From Hylemonella gracilis (GTDB taxonomy: Bacteria > Pseudomonadota > Gammaproteobacteria > Burkholderiales > Burkholderiaceae_C): a stretch of DNA of 64,000 bases. The DNA is taken from the NCBI RefSeq assembly GCF_004328645.1, contig NZ_CP031395.1, positions 3,249,501 through 3,313,500 of the forward strand, given 5' to 3'. The translations under genes and the position numbers were made by a program. Below, in pieces: positions 10,662 to 19,367 of the stretch; position 1 is the stretch's first letter; every line of letters begins with the position of its first letter. The notes under the pieces were generated by a model. That model was not told the DNA's origin. It worked only from the letters and a program-made list of their open reading frames with translations, and searched no databases.

Positions 10662-11588
10662 TCATGCCCCAACCTTTTTGCGCGCACCTTTGCCGCGACG
10701 CTCGTACTCGGACGCCGTGCGCTGCGCCAGCTGCGCGATCGATTTCAAGGTGCGGCTTTCCGCCCCCTGCGCCCAGGTGGCCGTGAACACCAGGTCCGGC
10801 AGCTCGCCGGCGCGCACATCCAGAATGCGCAACTCGCCGTTGGCCAGTTCCTTGTCCAGAAAGATCGGCGCGATCACGCCGACCCCGACGCAGTCAAGCA
10901 TCATCTTCACCACCATGGACAGGGAGGCGCTGCCGATCATGCGTGGCGCTTTGATCCTGGCCCGCGCCAGCATGTCACGCACCACTTTGTACGGCGCGCT
11001 GTTCGAGGGGTAGGTGATCACCGGAAAACGCGCCACCTGCGTCAGCTTCAAGGTGCCAGCCCCTTGCTCCAGACGCGGACTCGCCACCCAGGCCAGGGGG
11101 TAGGCACACAGGTGCAGGTTCTCCAGGCGGGCTTCGTCCACCGGACCGAGCATGAAGGCCAGGTCGATCTGGCGCGCCAGCAACTGGCTGCGCATCACAT
11201 GGGACGTATCGACCTCGATCTGCGGCACGAGTGCCGGATAGGCCGTGTGCAAATGCTCCAGGAAATGCGGCAACCAGGTCTGCACGACGGTCTCGGCCAC
11301 GCCAATGCGGATGGGTCCACTCATGACGTTCTGCTCACGCGCCGCCAACATCATGTCCTGCCGCATCTGCAACATGCGCTCGGCATGAGACAGCAGTTCC
11401 TGCCCCTTGGCGGTCAGACTCACGCCCCGGGCATCGCGCTCGAACAGACGCACGCCCAGACTATCCTCGAGCGAGGCAATGCGCTGCGATACGGCGGGTT
11501 GCGTGGTGTGCAATTTCTCCGAAGCCGCGCGGAAACTACCGAGCTGCGCCACCCAGAAGAAGGTCTCTATATGGCGCAGGTCAACCAT
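10662..11588 (-). CDS. LysR-family transcriptional regulator
   Basis: 308 residues from ATG 11588; an upstream in-frame start at 11645 would add a non-homologous tail before the typical opening MVDLRHIETFFWVAQLGSF. The N-terminal winged helix (residues 1-60, FRAASEKLHTTQPAVSQRIASLEDSLG) is followed by a LysR effector-binding domain. It is on the same strand as, and 120 bases upstream of, the TRAP binding-protein gene, so it probably controls the pyroglutamate-like cluster. The effector is unknown. Confidence 0.9.
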   Translation of the reverse strand: MVDLRHIETFFWVAQLGSFRAASEKLHTTQPAVSQRIASLEDSLGVRLFERDARGVSLTAKGQELLSHAERMLQMRQDMMLAAREQNVMSGPIRIGVAETVVQTWLPHFLEHLHTAYPALVPQIEVDTSHVMRSQLLARQIDLAFMLGPVDEARLENLHLCAYPLAWVASPRLEQGAGTLKLTQVARFPVITYPSNSAPYKVVRDMLARARIKAPRMIGSASLSMVVKMMLDCVGVGVIAPIFLDKELANGELRILDVRAGELPDLVFTATWAQGAESRTLKSIAQLAQRTASEYERRGKGARKKVGA

Positions 11589-11693
11589 GGCACACGCCGC
11601 AAGGCGGAGTGACGAGACAGGAACGCACGGACGCCGGCGCGCCATCCGGCGTCACGCCGCGGACACGGAATCCGCCTGAGGCCAGCTTTTTCT

Positions 11694-12239
11694 TCATAGG
11701 CTGGCGGCCGAACGGGCGGCTTGGTCATACACACCCGAGAGCACTCGCAAGAGCCGCGCAAGTTCACCAATGTCGCGGTTCAGCCCGTCATCGGCCTTGA
11801 GCGCGTCGATCAGGCAGGTTTCACGGATCTCCCGATAGCGCTGCACATAGGCCTGCCCCTGCTCGGTGGAGGCGTAGGTCACCTCCTTGCCGTTCTTGCT
11901 GGAGGCCACCACGCCCAGGCCCTGCAGCTTCTTGAGCGAGTAGTTGATGAGATGGGTGTCCTCCACGTTCATGATGAAGCAGATGTCGGCCAAGCGCTTA
12001 TCACGCGCGCGATGCGTCACATGGTGCAGCACCAGCACATCCAGCGGCATCAGATCCTTCAGGCCGGCCGCACTCATGCAGTGCGCGATCCAGCGGTGGA
12101 AGGCATTGCCCGCGACGATCAAACCGAACTCAAACTCGCTCATTTCGGCGCTGCGCGGCGAGACCAGGTGCGCCGAGGACACGATGGGCGAACCCGGGGG
12201 TGTCTTGGTGGCGGATGAAACAGCGGCTTTGCGCGGCAT
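11694..12239 (-). CDS. MarR-like winged-helix transcriptional regulator
   Basis: 181 residues from ATG 12239, chosen because AGGAG lies 8 bases upstream; the in-frame ATG 12260 is less well placed. The core resembles the MarR winged helix: PLDVLVLHHVTHRARDKRLADICFIMNVEDTHLINYSLKKLQGLGVV, then a wing with KNGKEVTYASTEQGQAYV. It lies between two TRAP systems, divergent from the second one and upstream of lysR on the same strand, so either or both may be its targets. Confidence 0.82.
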   Translation of the reverse strand: MPRKAAVSSATKTPPGSPIVSSAHLVSPRSAEMSEFEFGLIVAGNAFHRWIAHCMSAAGLKDLMPLDVLVLHHVTHRARDKRLADICFIMNVEDTHLINYSLKKLQGLGVVASSKNGKEVTYASTEQGQAYVQRYREIRETCLIDALKADDGLNRDIGELARLLRVLSGVYDQAARSAASL

Positions 12240-12276
12240 CAGCGAGCTCCTGTCTGGCATTGATATTGCATGCGAC

Positions 12277-12326
12277 AAATTGTAGGGAGATAAAAAACAA
12301 TTTACCAACGAAATGTTGCCATTTCG
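12277..12326. promoter_or_regulatory. Candidate operator region between the MarR-like gene and the second TRAP operon
   Basis: The divergent intergenic region is locally AT-rich and holds two inverted repeats. The first is AAATTGT (12277-12283) and ACAATTT (12297-12303), with a 13-base spacer. The second is CGAAAT-GTTGCC-ATTTCG (12309-12326), a perfect 6-6-6 dyad. Their position suggests binding by the adjacent MarR-like protein. This is a sequence observation only; either could occur by chance in AT-rich DNA. Confidence 0.35.
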
Positions 12327-12403
12327 GGAAAACACCAAGCACCTTCCGTGCCACCTTCAATACAGTCTGCAATCCGTTTTCAACCCATTTCACTGGAGAT
12401 CAC

Positions 12404-13375
12404 ATGAAACGTCGCCTGTTCACTTTCGCCACTGCGGCCCTCGCCTTGATCGGCGGCAGCGCCCTGGCTCAGACCAAATGGGACCTGCCTGCGGCCTATC
12501 CGGCCACCAATTTCCACACCGAGAACCTCATGCAACTGGCGACCGACGTGGACAAGGCCACGGGCGGCAAGCTCAAGATCACCGTGCATGCCAATGCGTC
12601 GCTTTTCAAGGCCACGGAAATCAAGCGCGCGGTGCAGGGTGGACAAGCCCAGATCGGCGAGATCCTGTTGGTGAACTTCTCCAATGAATGGTTGCCCTTC
12701 GGCGCCGACGGTCTGCCCTTCCTGGCCGATAGCTACGACAGCGCCTTCAAGCTCTACCAAGCCCAGAAGCCGCTGCTGCAGAAGAAGCTCGATGAACAAG
12801 GCATGACGCTGCTCTACACCGTGGCCTGGCCGCCCCAAGGCATCTACGCCAAGAAGCCGATCAATAGCGCGGCCGATCTCAAGGGCGTGAAGTGGCGCGC
12901 CTACAGCCCGGCCACGGCGCGCATCGCCGAGCTGGTGGGCGCGCAACCCGTGACTGTGCAGGCCGCGGAGTTCGCCCAGGCCCTGGCCACCGGCGTGGTG
13001 GAAAGCACCATGACCTCGGGCGCGACCGGCGTGGACAGCAAACTGTACGAACACCTCAAGTACTACTACGACACCCAGGCCTGGCTGCCCAAGAACGCGA
13101 TCATCGTGAACAAGGCTGCCTTCAGTGCCCTGGACAAGTCCACGCAGGACGCTCTGCTCAAGGCTGCCGCCGCCGCCGAGAAACGTGGCTGGGACGCGAG
13201 CCGCAAGGTCAACACCGAGACGCTGGCCAAGCTCAAGGCCGAAGGCATGCAGGTGCTGTCGCCCTCGCCCGCGCTCAAGGCCGACTTGCAAAAGATCGGC
13301 GAGACCATGCTGAAGGAATGGCTGGAGAAATCCGGTGCCGACGGCCAGGCCCTCGTGGCGACCTACAAGAAGTAA
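12404..13375 (+). CDS. TRAP transporter solute-binding protein (DctP type)
   Basis: 323 residues from ATG 12404, with GGAGAT 6-7 bases upstream; the longer upstream frame overlaps the divergent regulator and lacks homology. A Sec signal peptide (residues 1-23, ending ALA-Q) precedes the binding fold. The DctP core includes GVKWRAYSPATARIAELVGAQPV, with the usual carboxylate-binding Arg, and EFAQALATGVVES. It heads an intact dctPQM set transcribed away from the MarR-like gene. The ligand cannot be read from sequence; it is presumably an organic acid. Confidence 0.92.
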   Translation: MKRRLFTFATAALALIGGSALAQTKWDLPAAYPATNFHTENLMQLATDVDKATGGKLKITVHANASLFKATEIKRAVQGGQAQIGEILLVNFSNEWLPFGADGLPFLADSYDSAFKLYQAQKPLLQKKLDEQGMTLLYTVAWPPQGIYAKKPINSAADLKGVKWRAYSPATARIAELVGAQPVTVQAAEFAQALATGVVESTMTSGATGVDSKLYEHLKYYYDTQAWLPKNAIIVNKAAFSALDKSTQDALLKAAAAAEKRGWDASRKVNTETLAKLKAEGMQVLSPSPALKADLQKIGETMLKEWLEKSGADGQALVATYKK

Positions 13376-13404
13376 GCCGGTCTTCCAGACAAGAGGGCTG
13401 ATTC

Positions 13405-13914
13405 ATGATGCGCCGAACACTCAACGCCCTCTATGACAGCGCCGCCGCCGTGGCGGCGCTGTGCATGGTCGGCCTGCTGATCTCGGTGCTGCTGTCCATC
13501 CTTGGACGGCAGTTCCATTTCCACATCTCCGGCATCGACGCCTACGCCGGCTACCTGATGGCGGGCACGGCCTCGCTGGCCTTGGCGCACACGCTCAAGC
13601 GGGGCGAGCACATCCGTGTCACCCTGCTGCTGGCCGCGCTCAAGGGCACCTGGAAACGCCTGCTCGAACTCTGGGCCCTGGGCCTGGGCACCTTGCTGGC
13701 TGGTCTATACGCCTGGTACAGCGTGCGACTGGTCTGGTTCTCGCACGCATTCAATGACGTGTCCACTTCCAACGACGCCACGCCGCTGTGGTTGCCGCAG
13801 ATCGGCATGGCCGTGGGCGCACTCATTCTCGCGATCGCCATGCTCGACGAGCTGGTGCTTGAAATCCTGGGCCGCCGCGTCGCCGCGGACGGCGAAGCCC
13901 TCCACAACGAGTAA
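13405..13914 (+). CDS. TRAP transporter small permease subunit (DctQ type)
   Basis: 169 residues with four hydrophobic helices and the family motif SILGRQFHFHISGIDAYAGYLMAGTASLALAHTLKRGEHIRV. It begins 29 bases after the binding-protein stop and ends 6 bases before dctM, so the three genes form one operon. It bridges the substrate-binding protein and the large permease in the inner membrane. Confidence 0.9.
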   Translation: MMRRTLNALYDSAAAVAALCMVGLLISVLLSILGRQFHFHISGIDAYAGYLMAGTASLALAHTLKRGEHIRVTLLLAALKGTWKRLLELWALGLGTLLAGLYAWYSVRLVWFSHAFNDVSTSNDATPLWLPQIGMAVGALILAIAMLDELVLEILGRRVAADGEALHNE

Positions 13915-13920
13915 GACCGC

Positions 13921-15216
13921 ATGAACGACTTCGCCATTACCGCCTTGCTGGTGCTCTCGCTGTTCCTGATCCTGGGCAGTGGTGTGTGGGTCGGGCTCAC
14001 GCTCTCGGGCGTGGCCTGGATCGGCATGCAGCTCTTTTCCTCGCGCCCCGCCGGCGACGCCATGGCCGTCACCATCTGGGGCTCGGCCACCAGTTGGACG
14101 CTGACCGCCCTGCCGCTGTTCGTGTGGATGGGTGAGATCCTGTTCCGCACCCGGCTGTCGCAGGACATGTTCAAGGGCCTCGCCCCCTGGATGCAGTCCC
14201 TGCCCGGCCGTCTGTTGCACACCAATGTCGCGGGCTGCACGCTGTTTGCCGCCGTCTCGGGTTCCAGCGCGGCCACCTGCGCCACCGTGGGCAAGATGAC
14301 GCTGCCCGAGCTGAGGAAGCGCGGTTACCCCGATGACATCGTGATTGGCACGCTGGCCGGCGCCGGCACGCTGGGCCTGCTGATCCCGCCGTCCATCATC
14401 ATGATCGTCTACGGCGTCATGGCCGAGGTCTCGATCGCCAAGCTCTTCGTCGCGGGCATCCTGCCGGGCGTCATGCTCGCCTTGCTGTTTTCGGGTTACA
14501 TCGCCGTCTGGGCCTGGCGTCATCCGGACCGCGTGCCCCCCACGGACACGCAGCTCGGCTTCGCGCAGAAGTTGGCCGCCTCGCGCAGCCTGATTCCCGT
14601 GGCACTGCTGATCACGGCCGTGCTCGGCTCCATCTACACCGGCATCGCCACGGCGACCGAAGCCGCCGCCGTCGGCGTGGTGGGCGCACTCGTTCTCTCG
14701 GCCGTACAAGGCTCGCTGAACTGGGCCACCTTCCGTGACGCCCTGATGGGTGCGACCCGGCTGTACTGCATGATCGCGCTGATCCTTGCGGGTGCGGCCT
14801 TCCTCACGCTCTCCATGGGCTACATCGGGCTGCCGCGCCACCTGGCCGAATGGATCGGCACGCTGGGCCTGAGCGAATTCCAATTGCTGGTCGCGCTCAC
14901 GCTCTTCTTCATTCTGCTGGGCTGTTTCCTGGACGGCATCTCCATGGTGGTGCTGACCATGGGCGTGCTCATGCCCACGGTGCAGAAAGCCGGCATTGAC
15001 CCGATCTGGTTCGGCATTTTCGTGGTGCTGGTGGTCGAGATGGCGCAGATCACCCCGCCGGTCGGCTTCAACCTCTTCGTTCTGCAGGGCATGACGGGCA
15101 AGTCCTTGGGCTGGATCGCCCGCGTCACCATCCCCATGTTTTTCCTGATGATCGCGGCCGTGCTGCTGCTGTGGATGTTCCCGGCGATCGCGACCTGGCT
15201 GCCCGGACGGATGTGA
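13921..15216 (+). CDS. TRAP transporter large permease subunit (DctM type)
   Basis: 431 residues, about 12 membrane helices. Family stretches include TLFAAVSGSSAATCATVGKM, GAGTLGLLIPPSIIMIVYG, GIATATEAAAVGVVGAL and QITPPVGFNLFVLQ. It completes the second dctPQM operon. The chemoreceptor gene follows only 14 bases later on the same strand, which suggests that uptake and sensing of the same compound are linked. Confidence 0.93.
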   Translation: MNDFAITALLVLSLFLILGSGVWVGLTLSGVAWIGMQLFSSRPAGDAMAVTIWGSATSWTLTALPLFVWMGEILFRTRLSQDMFKGLAPWMQSLPGRLLHTNVAGCTLFAAVSGSSAATCATVGKMTLPELRKRGYPDDIVIGTLAGAGTLGLLIPPSIIMIVYGVMAEVSIAKLFVAGILPGVMLALLFSGYIAVWAWRHPDRVPPTDTQLGFAQKLAASRSLIPVALLITAVLGSIYTGIATATEAAAVGVVGALVLSAVQGSLNWATFRDALMGATRLYCMIALILAGAAFLTLSMGYIGLPRHLAEWIGTLGLSEFQLLVALTLFFILLGCFLDGISMVVLTMGVLMPTVQKAGIDPIWFGIFVVLVVEMAQITPPVGFNLFVLQGMTGKSLGWIARVTIPMFFLMIAAVLLLWMFPAIATWLPGRM

Positions 15217-15230
15217 CCGCGAACCTCACG

Positions 15231-16862
15231 ATGAACAAGCTGCTCCTCTCCCACCGCCTCACGCTCGGCTTTGGCGTCGTTCTGGCGTTGCTGGCCATCA
15301 TCACCACCACGTCCTACTGGGGACTGGCACGCATCACCGATGGTCTGCGCTACATCGCCGAGGTCTACACAAGCAAGGCTGACCAATCCCAGCAGATGGA
15401 CCGGGCAGTCAACCATGTTCTCCTCGCGATGCGCAACCTTTCACTGCAGGAAACCCGCGAAAACGAACTGCGCCAGATGGACCAACTGCACCAGTCGCTC
15501 CAGCGCTACGACGCGGTGAAGGCCCGGCTCGCGCCCACGGTGACGAGCGTGGAGGAAAAGGCGCTATTCGACAAGCTGGCACGCTCCGAGCAGGACGCGC
15601 GGCAGATCTTCCTCGACGCGCGCCAGCAGGCTGGCGGCGATGACCCGGAGAAGAACGCCTTCCTGCTGCGCTTCGACCTGCGCCGCAACATGGAGAAGTG
15701 GGATGCGCTGCAACGCGCCTGGAGCCTGGACATCGAAAACCTGGCGCGCCTGGAGGCCGAACTCGGCCAGCGCTACTCGTCGGAGCTGCAGAACACTTCG
15801 GGCAGCATCCAGACCCTCCTGCTTGCCGTGGCGAGTGTCGCGCTGTTGGCCGGCATCGGTGCCTCGCTGCTGATCGCGCGCTCCATCACGCGCCCCCTGG
15901 CCTCTTCGGTCACGCTGGCGGACCGCATCGCCCAGGGCGACTTGTCCCGACCGCAACACACCGAACGACGCGACGAGATCGGCCAGTTGCTCACGGCGCT
16001 GGAATCGATGCGAAGTCAGTTGCATGATCTGGCCTCCGAAGTCAAGGCCACCACGGATGGCATCGGCAGTGCCTCGTCAGAGATCGCGCGCGGCAGCACG
16101 GACCTGTCGCAGCGCACCGAGGAAACCACCAGCAGCCTGGCGCAGACCGCGCACTTCATGAGCCAGCTGACCCAGCGGGTGCGCGACGCGGCGGACGTGG
16201 CGCGGCAGGCCAGCCAGCTCGCGGTGTCGGCCTCCGACGTGGCGAGTCGTGGTGGCGCCGTCGTGACCCAGGTGGTCTCGACCATGGAAGGCATCGCGAC
16301 CGACTCGGAACGCATCGCCGACATCGTGGGCATGATCGACGCCATCGCCTTTCAAACCAATATCCTGGCTCTGAATGCCGCCGTGGAAGCGGCGCGCGCC
16401 GGAGAACAGGGGCGCGGTTTTGCCGTCGTGGCGGGCGAGGTGCGCAACCTGGCGCAACGCTCCGCGGAGGCGGCCAAGGAAATCAAGGGCCTGATCGGCA
16501 CCTCCACCGAGAAGGTGACGGCTGGCACCCGCCTGGTGCGCGAGGCCGGCTCCACCATGGGCGACATCGTCAATTCGGTGCAACGGGTGACACAGATGAT
16601 CGGCGAGATCAGCACTTCCGCCGTGGCGCAAAACGAAGGCATTGCCCAGGTCAACGACGCGGTGAACCGGCTGGACGGCATGTCGCAACAGAACGCCGCG
16701 CTGGTCGAGGAATGCACCGCCACCGCCGCCCTGCTGGCCGACCAGGCCAGCGCCTTGGCCCAGGTGGTGCAACGCTTCAAACTGGTGCCGGGCGAGGTGA
16801 TCGGCCTCCCTCAGGCCCTCGGCCACAAGACCCGCCCCGCTCCCCGGATCGCCCTGAACTGA
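15231..16862 (+). CDS. Methyl-accepting chemotaxis protein
   Basis: 543 residues from ATG 15231; the upstream in-frame ATG lies inside dctM. Layout: TM1 (about 8-28), a periplasmic four-helix-bundle sensor (30-190), TM2 (195-216), HAMP (217-270) and a cytoplasmic signalling helix with the tip sequence DAIAFQTNILALNAAVEAARAGEQGRGFAVVAGEVR written here in part as FQTNILALNAAVEAARAGEQ. It signals to CheA/CheW. Because it is 14 bases behind a TRAP operon, it may sense that transporter's substrate or binding protein; this is inference. Confidence 0.92.
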   Translation: MNKLLLSHRLTLGFGVVLALLAIITTTSYWGLARITDGLRYIAEVYTSKADQSQQMDRAVNHVLLAMRNLSLQETRENELRQMDQLHQSLQRYDAVKARLAPTVTSVEEKALFDKLARSEQDARQIFLDARQQAGGDDPEKNAFLLRFDLRRNMEKWDALQRAWSLDIENLARLEAELGQRYSSELQNTSGSIQTLLLAVASVALLAGIGASLLIARSITRPLASSVTLADRIAQGDLSRPQHTERRDEIGQLLTALESMRSQLHDLASEVKATTDGIGSASSEIARGSTDLSQRTEETTSSLAQTAHFMSQLTQRVRDAADVARQASQLAVSASDVASRGGAVVTQVVSTMEGIATDSERIADIVGMIDAIAFQTNILALNAAVEAARAGEQGRGFAVVAGEVRNLAQRSAEAAKEIKGLIGTSTEKVTAGTRLVREAGSTMGDIVNSVQRVTQMIGEISTSAVAQNEGIAQVNDAVNRLDGMSQQNAALVEECTATAALLADQASALAQVVQRFKLVPGEVIGLPQALGHKTRPAPRIALN

Positions 16863-16901
16863 CGCAGTCAGCCCGCCGCACGCTAGCGCCGAGCAGGCGT
16901 T

Positions 16902-19352
16902 TCACCGCGCCTGTGCATCGGCGGCGCTCTGCAACAACTCGGCGAACTTCGCCGCCGGCAGGGCCGGGTGGTAGAGCCAGCCTTGAACCTCGTGCACATT
17001 GAGACCGAGCAGGATGGTCCGCTGGATCTCGGTCTCCACGCCCTCGGCCGTGACCTCCAGCCCCAGCGTTGTCGCCATGACCGCGATGGTGCGCGTGATC
17101 GCCATGTCGTTCGGATCGGTGGCAAGGTCTCGGATGAAGCTGCGATCGATCTTGAGCCGCGTCAAGGGCAGGAACTTGAGCATGGACAGGGACGAGAAGC
17201 CCGTGCCGAAATCGTCCAGCGCCAGGTGCACACCCAGTGCGCGCAGTTTGTGCAGGGCACGCTGCACGGCCTCGCCATGCTGGAGCGAGGATTCCGTGAG
17301 CTCGACCTCCAGCATCGTGGGGGACAGGCCATGGCGCGCCAGCGCCTCGCCCACGCCTTCGGCATACCCGTCCTGCTGCAGCTGCAGGGCCGAAACATTG
17401 ATGGCCAGGCGCCCCGCTTCCAGGCCCAGCGCCTTCCATTCGGCGGCGTTGCGGCAGGCCTGCTCCAGCACCCAGTCCCCGATCGGCAGGATGAGGCCGG
17501 TTTCCTCGGCCAGCGGAATGAAACGCTCGGGGCTGATGCGGCCCGAGGCGCCATGGTTCCAGCGCAGCAAGGCCTCGGCACCGGTGATGCGCCCGTCGCG
17601 CATGTCGATCACGGGCTGCCACTGCAGTTCCAGCTCGCCACGGACGATGGCCTGGCGCAGGCCCTGCTCCAGTTGAAGGCGCTCCAGCGCGCGTCGGGCC
17701 AGGCTTTGCGAGAAAACCGCACTGCGGTTGCGACCCGCCGACTTGGCCTCGTACATGGCGGTGTCGGCGGCCTGGACGAGCTCGTCCGCGCTGTCCGCAT
17801 GCTCGGGGAACAGGGCGATGCCGATGCTGGCCGTCGCGCTGACGGTCTGGCCCACGCTGGTGCGTATCGGCTCGCTGATCAACGCCAGCAGCTTGCGACC
17901 GAGCGCCTTTGCGTCGTCGATGCTGCGCAGCTTGTCCAGCAGGATCAGGAACTCGTCCCCGCCCATGCGGATGGCCACGTCGTTCTGACGCAGGGTGGAG
18001 CGGAAGCGGCGGGCGATCTCCACCAGCATCTCGTCGCCGACCGCATGACCCAGTGAATCGTTGATGTTCTTGAACCCGTCGAGGTCGATGACGAGCAGGC
18101 CGAAACCGCCGTCCTCGGTCCGGGTGGCCGCGCGGGCGATGTTGTGGCGCAGGCAGATGTCGAGCTGATGGCGATTGCCCAGACCTGTCAAGGCATCGTG
18201 CAGGGCGATGTGCGTCAGGCGGCTCTCGACACTGCGCAGGGCAGAGATGTCGCAGAAGGTCAGCACGTAGTGCGTGAGCTTGCCCACGCGGTCGATCACG
18301 GGTGACAGCCCCTCCCAGGCGGGGAACAGGGAGTTGTCGCGCCGGCGGCAGGTGATCTCGACCTGGACGGAATCAGGGTCATCCGACCCCGCGATCCGGC
18401 GCCGGTCGCCGATGCGCGAAGCGTGCAGAAAGTCATCGGGCCGCTGACCCAGAACGTCCTGGACACGCCAGCCGGTGATGCGCTCAAAAGCCTTGTTGGC
18501 CATGCACACGCGCTGTTCACGGTCCAGGATCAGGATGCCGTCGCCCGTCGTCTCGAACACGACCGCGGCCTGGCGCAGATGCTCCTCGGCCTCGATGCGC
18601 TCGCTCACATCGCGCAAGATGCCGACCACGCGGTCTTCCTCGGTGAAGTAGCTGGCATGAATCTCAAGCCAGATGCGTTCACCACCGTTGCAGCGCCAGG
18701 CGACGCACACCTGAATCATCTTTCCGGACAGCAGCAGTTCCGTCGTTTTCTCGCGCACCTCCACGTCCTCAATGTGCCGCAAAAAACCGTCCCGACTGAC
18801 GGTGAAGCCCTGCGAAGGTAGTTCGAATATCGACTCCAGGTAACCGTCCACCTCGATCTGCTGGCGTCCGACATCGAATTCCATCACGCCGAAATGCGCG
18901 GCCTCCATGGCCAGCCGGAAACGACGCTCGGCGCGGCGGGTCTTTTTTTCCTCGTTCACCCGAGCCAGCGCCGCACGGATGGTGGCGTTCAGTTCGACGA
19001 TGTGCACAGGTTTGATCACGTAACCGTAGGGCGCCGCCTTGATCGCCTTCTCCAGAATGTCGTCACCGGCATTGGCAGTCAGATAGATGACGGGCAACTG
19101 CAGGTTTTTCGTCACTTCCTCGGCAGCGCGCGTGCCGTCCCCGCCCCGCCCGAGATTGATGTCCATGAGCACCAGATCAGGTCGTTCGCGCCGCGCCAGT
19201 TCGATGGCCTGCCGCTCGCTCGAAGCAATGCCGGTGACGCTGTACCCCAAGGACTCGAGGCTTTGCTGAAGGTCGTAGGCGAAGATCAGTTCGTCTTCGA
19301 CAATCTGCACTCGCACAGGTTGGGGCGATTCTGTATTCACTGCCGTTTCCAT
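16902..19352 (-). CDS. Response regulator with PAS, GGDEF and EAL domains (c-di-GMP)
   Basis: 816 residues. Order: REC (14-130, phospho-acceptor Asp64 in VLMDINLG, acidic pair E19-D20), two PAS domains (about 140-260 and 265-375), GGDEF (about 380-545, RMGGDEF intact) and EAL (about 560-805, GAEALLRW, DDFGTGFS, AEGVET). It could both make and degrade cyclic di-GMP. The histidine kinase gene lies 15 bases upstream on the same strand, so the pair is a likely two-component system. The REC domain has the LMDINLG-type sequence common to stand-alone receiver proteins partnered with HWE/HisKA_2 kinases. Confidence 0.92.
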   Translation of the reverse strand: METAVNTESPQPVRVQIVEDELIFAYDLQQSLESLGYSVTGIASSERQAIELARRERPDLVLMDINLGRGGDGTRAAEEVTKNLQLPVIYLTANAGDDILEKAIKAAPYGYVIKPVHIVELNATIRAALARVNEEKKTRRAERRFRLAMEAAHFGVMEFDVGRQQIEVDGYLESIFELPSQGFTVSRDGFLRHIEDVEVREKTTELLLSGKMIQVCVAWRCNGGERIWLEIHASYFTEEDRVVGILRDVSERIEAEEHLRQAAVVFETTGDGILILDREQRVCMANKAFERITGWRVQDVLGQRPDDFLHASRIGDRRRIAGSDDPDSVQVEITCRRRDNSLFPAWEGLSPVIDRVGKLTHYVLTFCDISALRSVESRLTHIALHDALTGLGNRHQLDICLRHNIARAATRTEDGGFGLLVIDLDGFKNINDSLGHAVGDEMLVEIARRFRSTLRQNDVAIRMGGDEFLILLDKLRSIDDAKALGRKLLALISEPIRTSVGQTVSATASIGIALFPEHADSADELVQAADTAMYEAKSAGRNRSAVFSQSLARRALERLQLEQGLRQAIVRGELELQWQPVIDMRDGRITGAEALLRWNHGASGRISPERFIPLAEETGLILPIGDWVLEQACRNAAEWKALGLEAGRLAINVSALQLQQDGYAEGVGEALARHGLSPTMLEVELTESSLQHGEAVQRALHKLRALGVHLALDDFGTGFSSLSMLKFLPLTRLKIDRSFIRDLATDPNDMAITRTIAVMATTLGLEVTAEGVETEIQRTILLGLNVHEVQGWLYHPALPAAKFAELLQSAADAQAR

Positions 19353-19367
19353 GCCTTGCTCCCTTTT

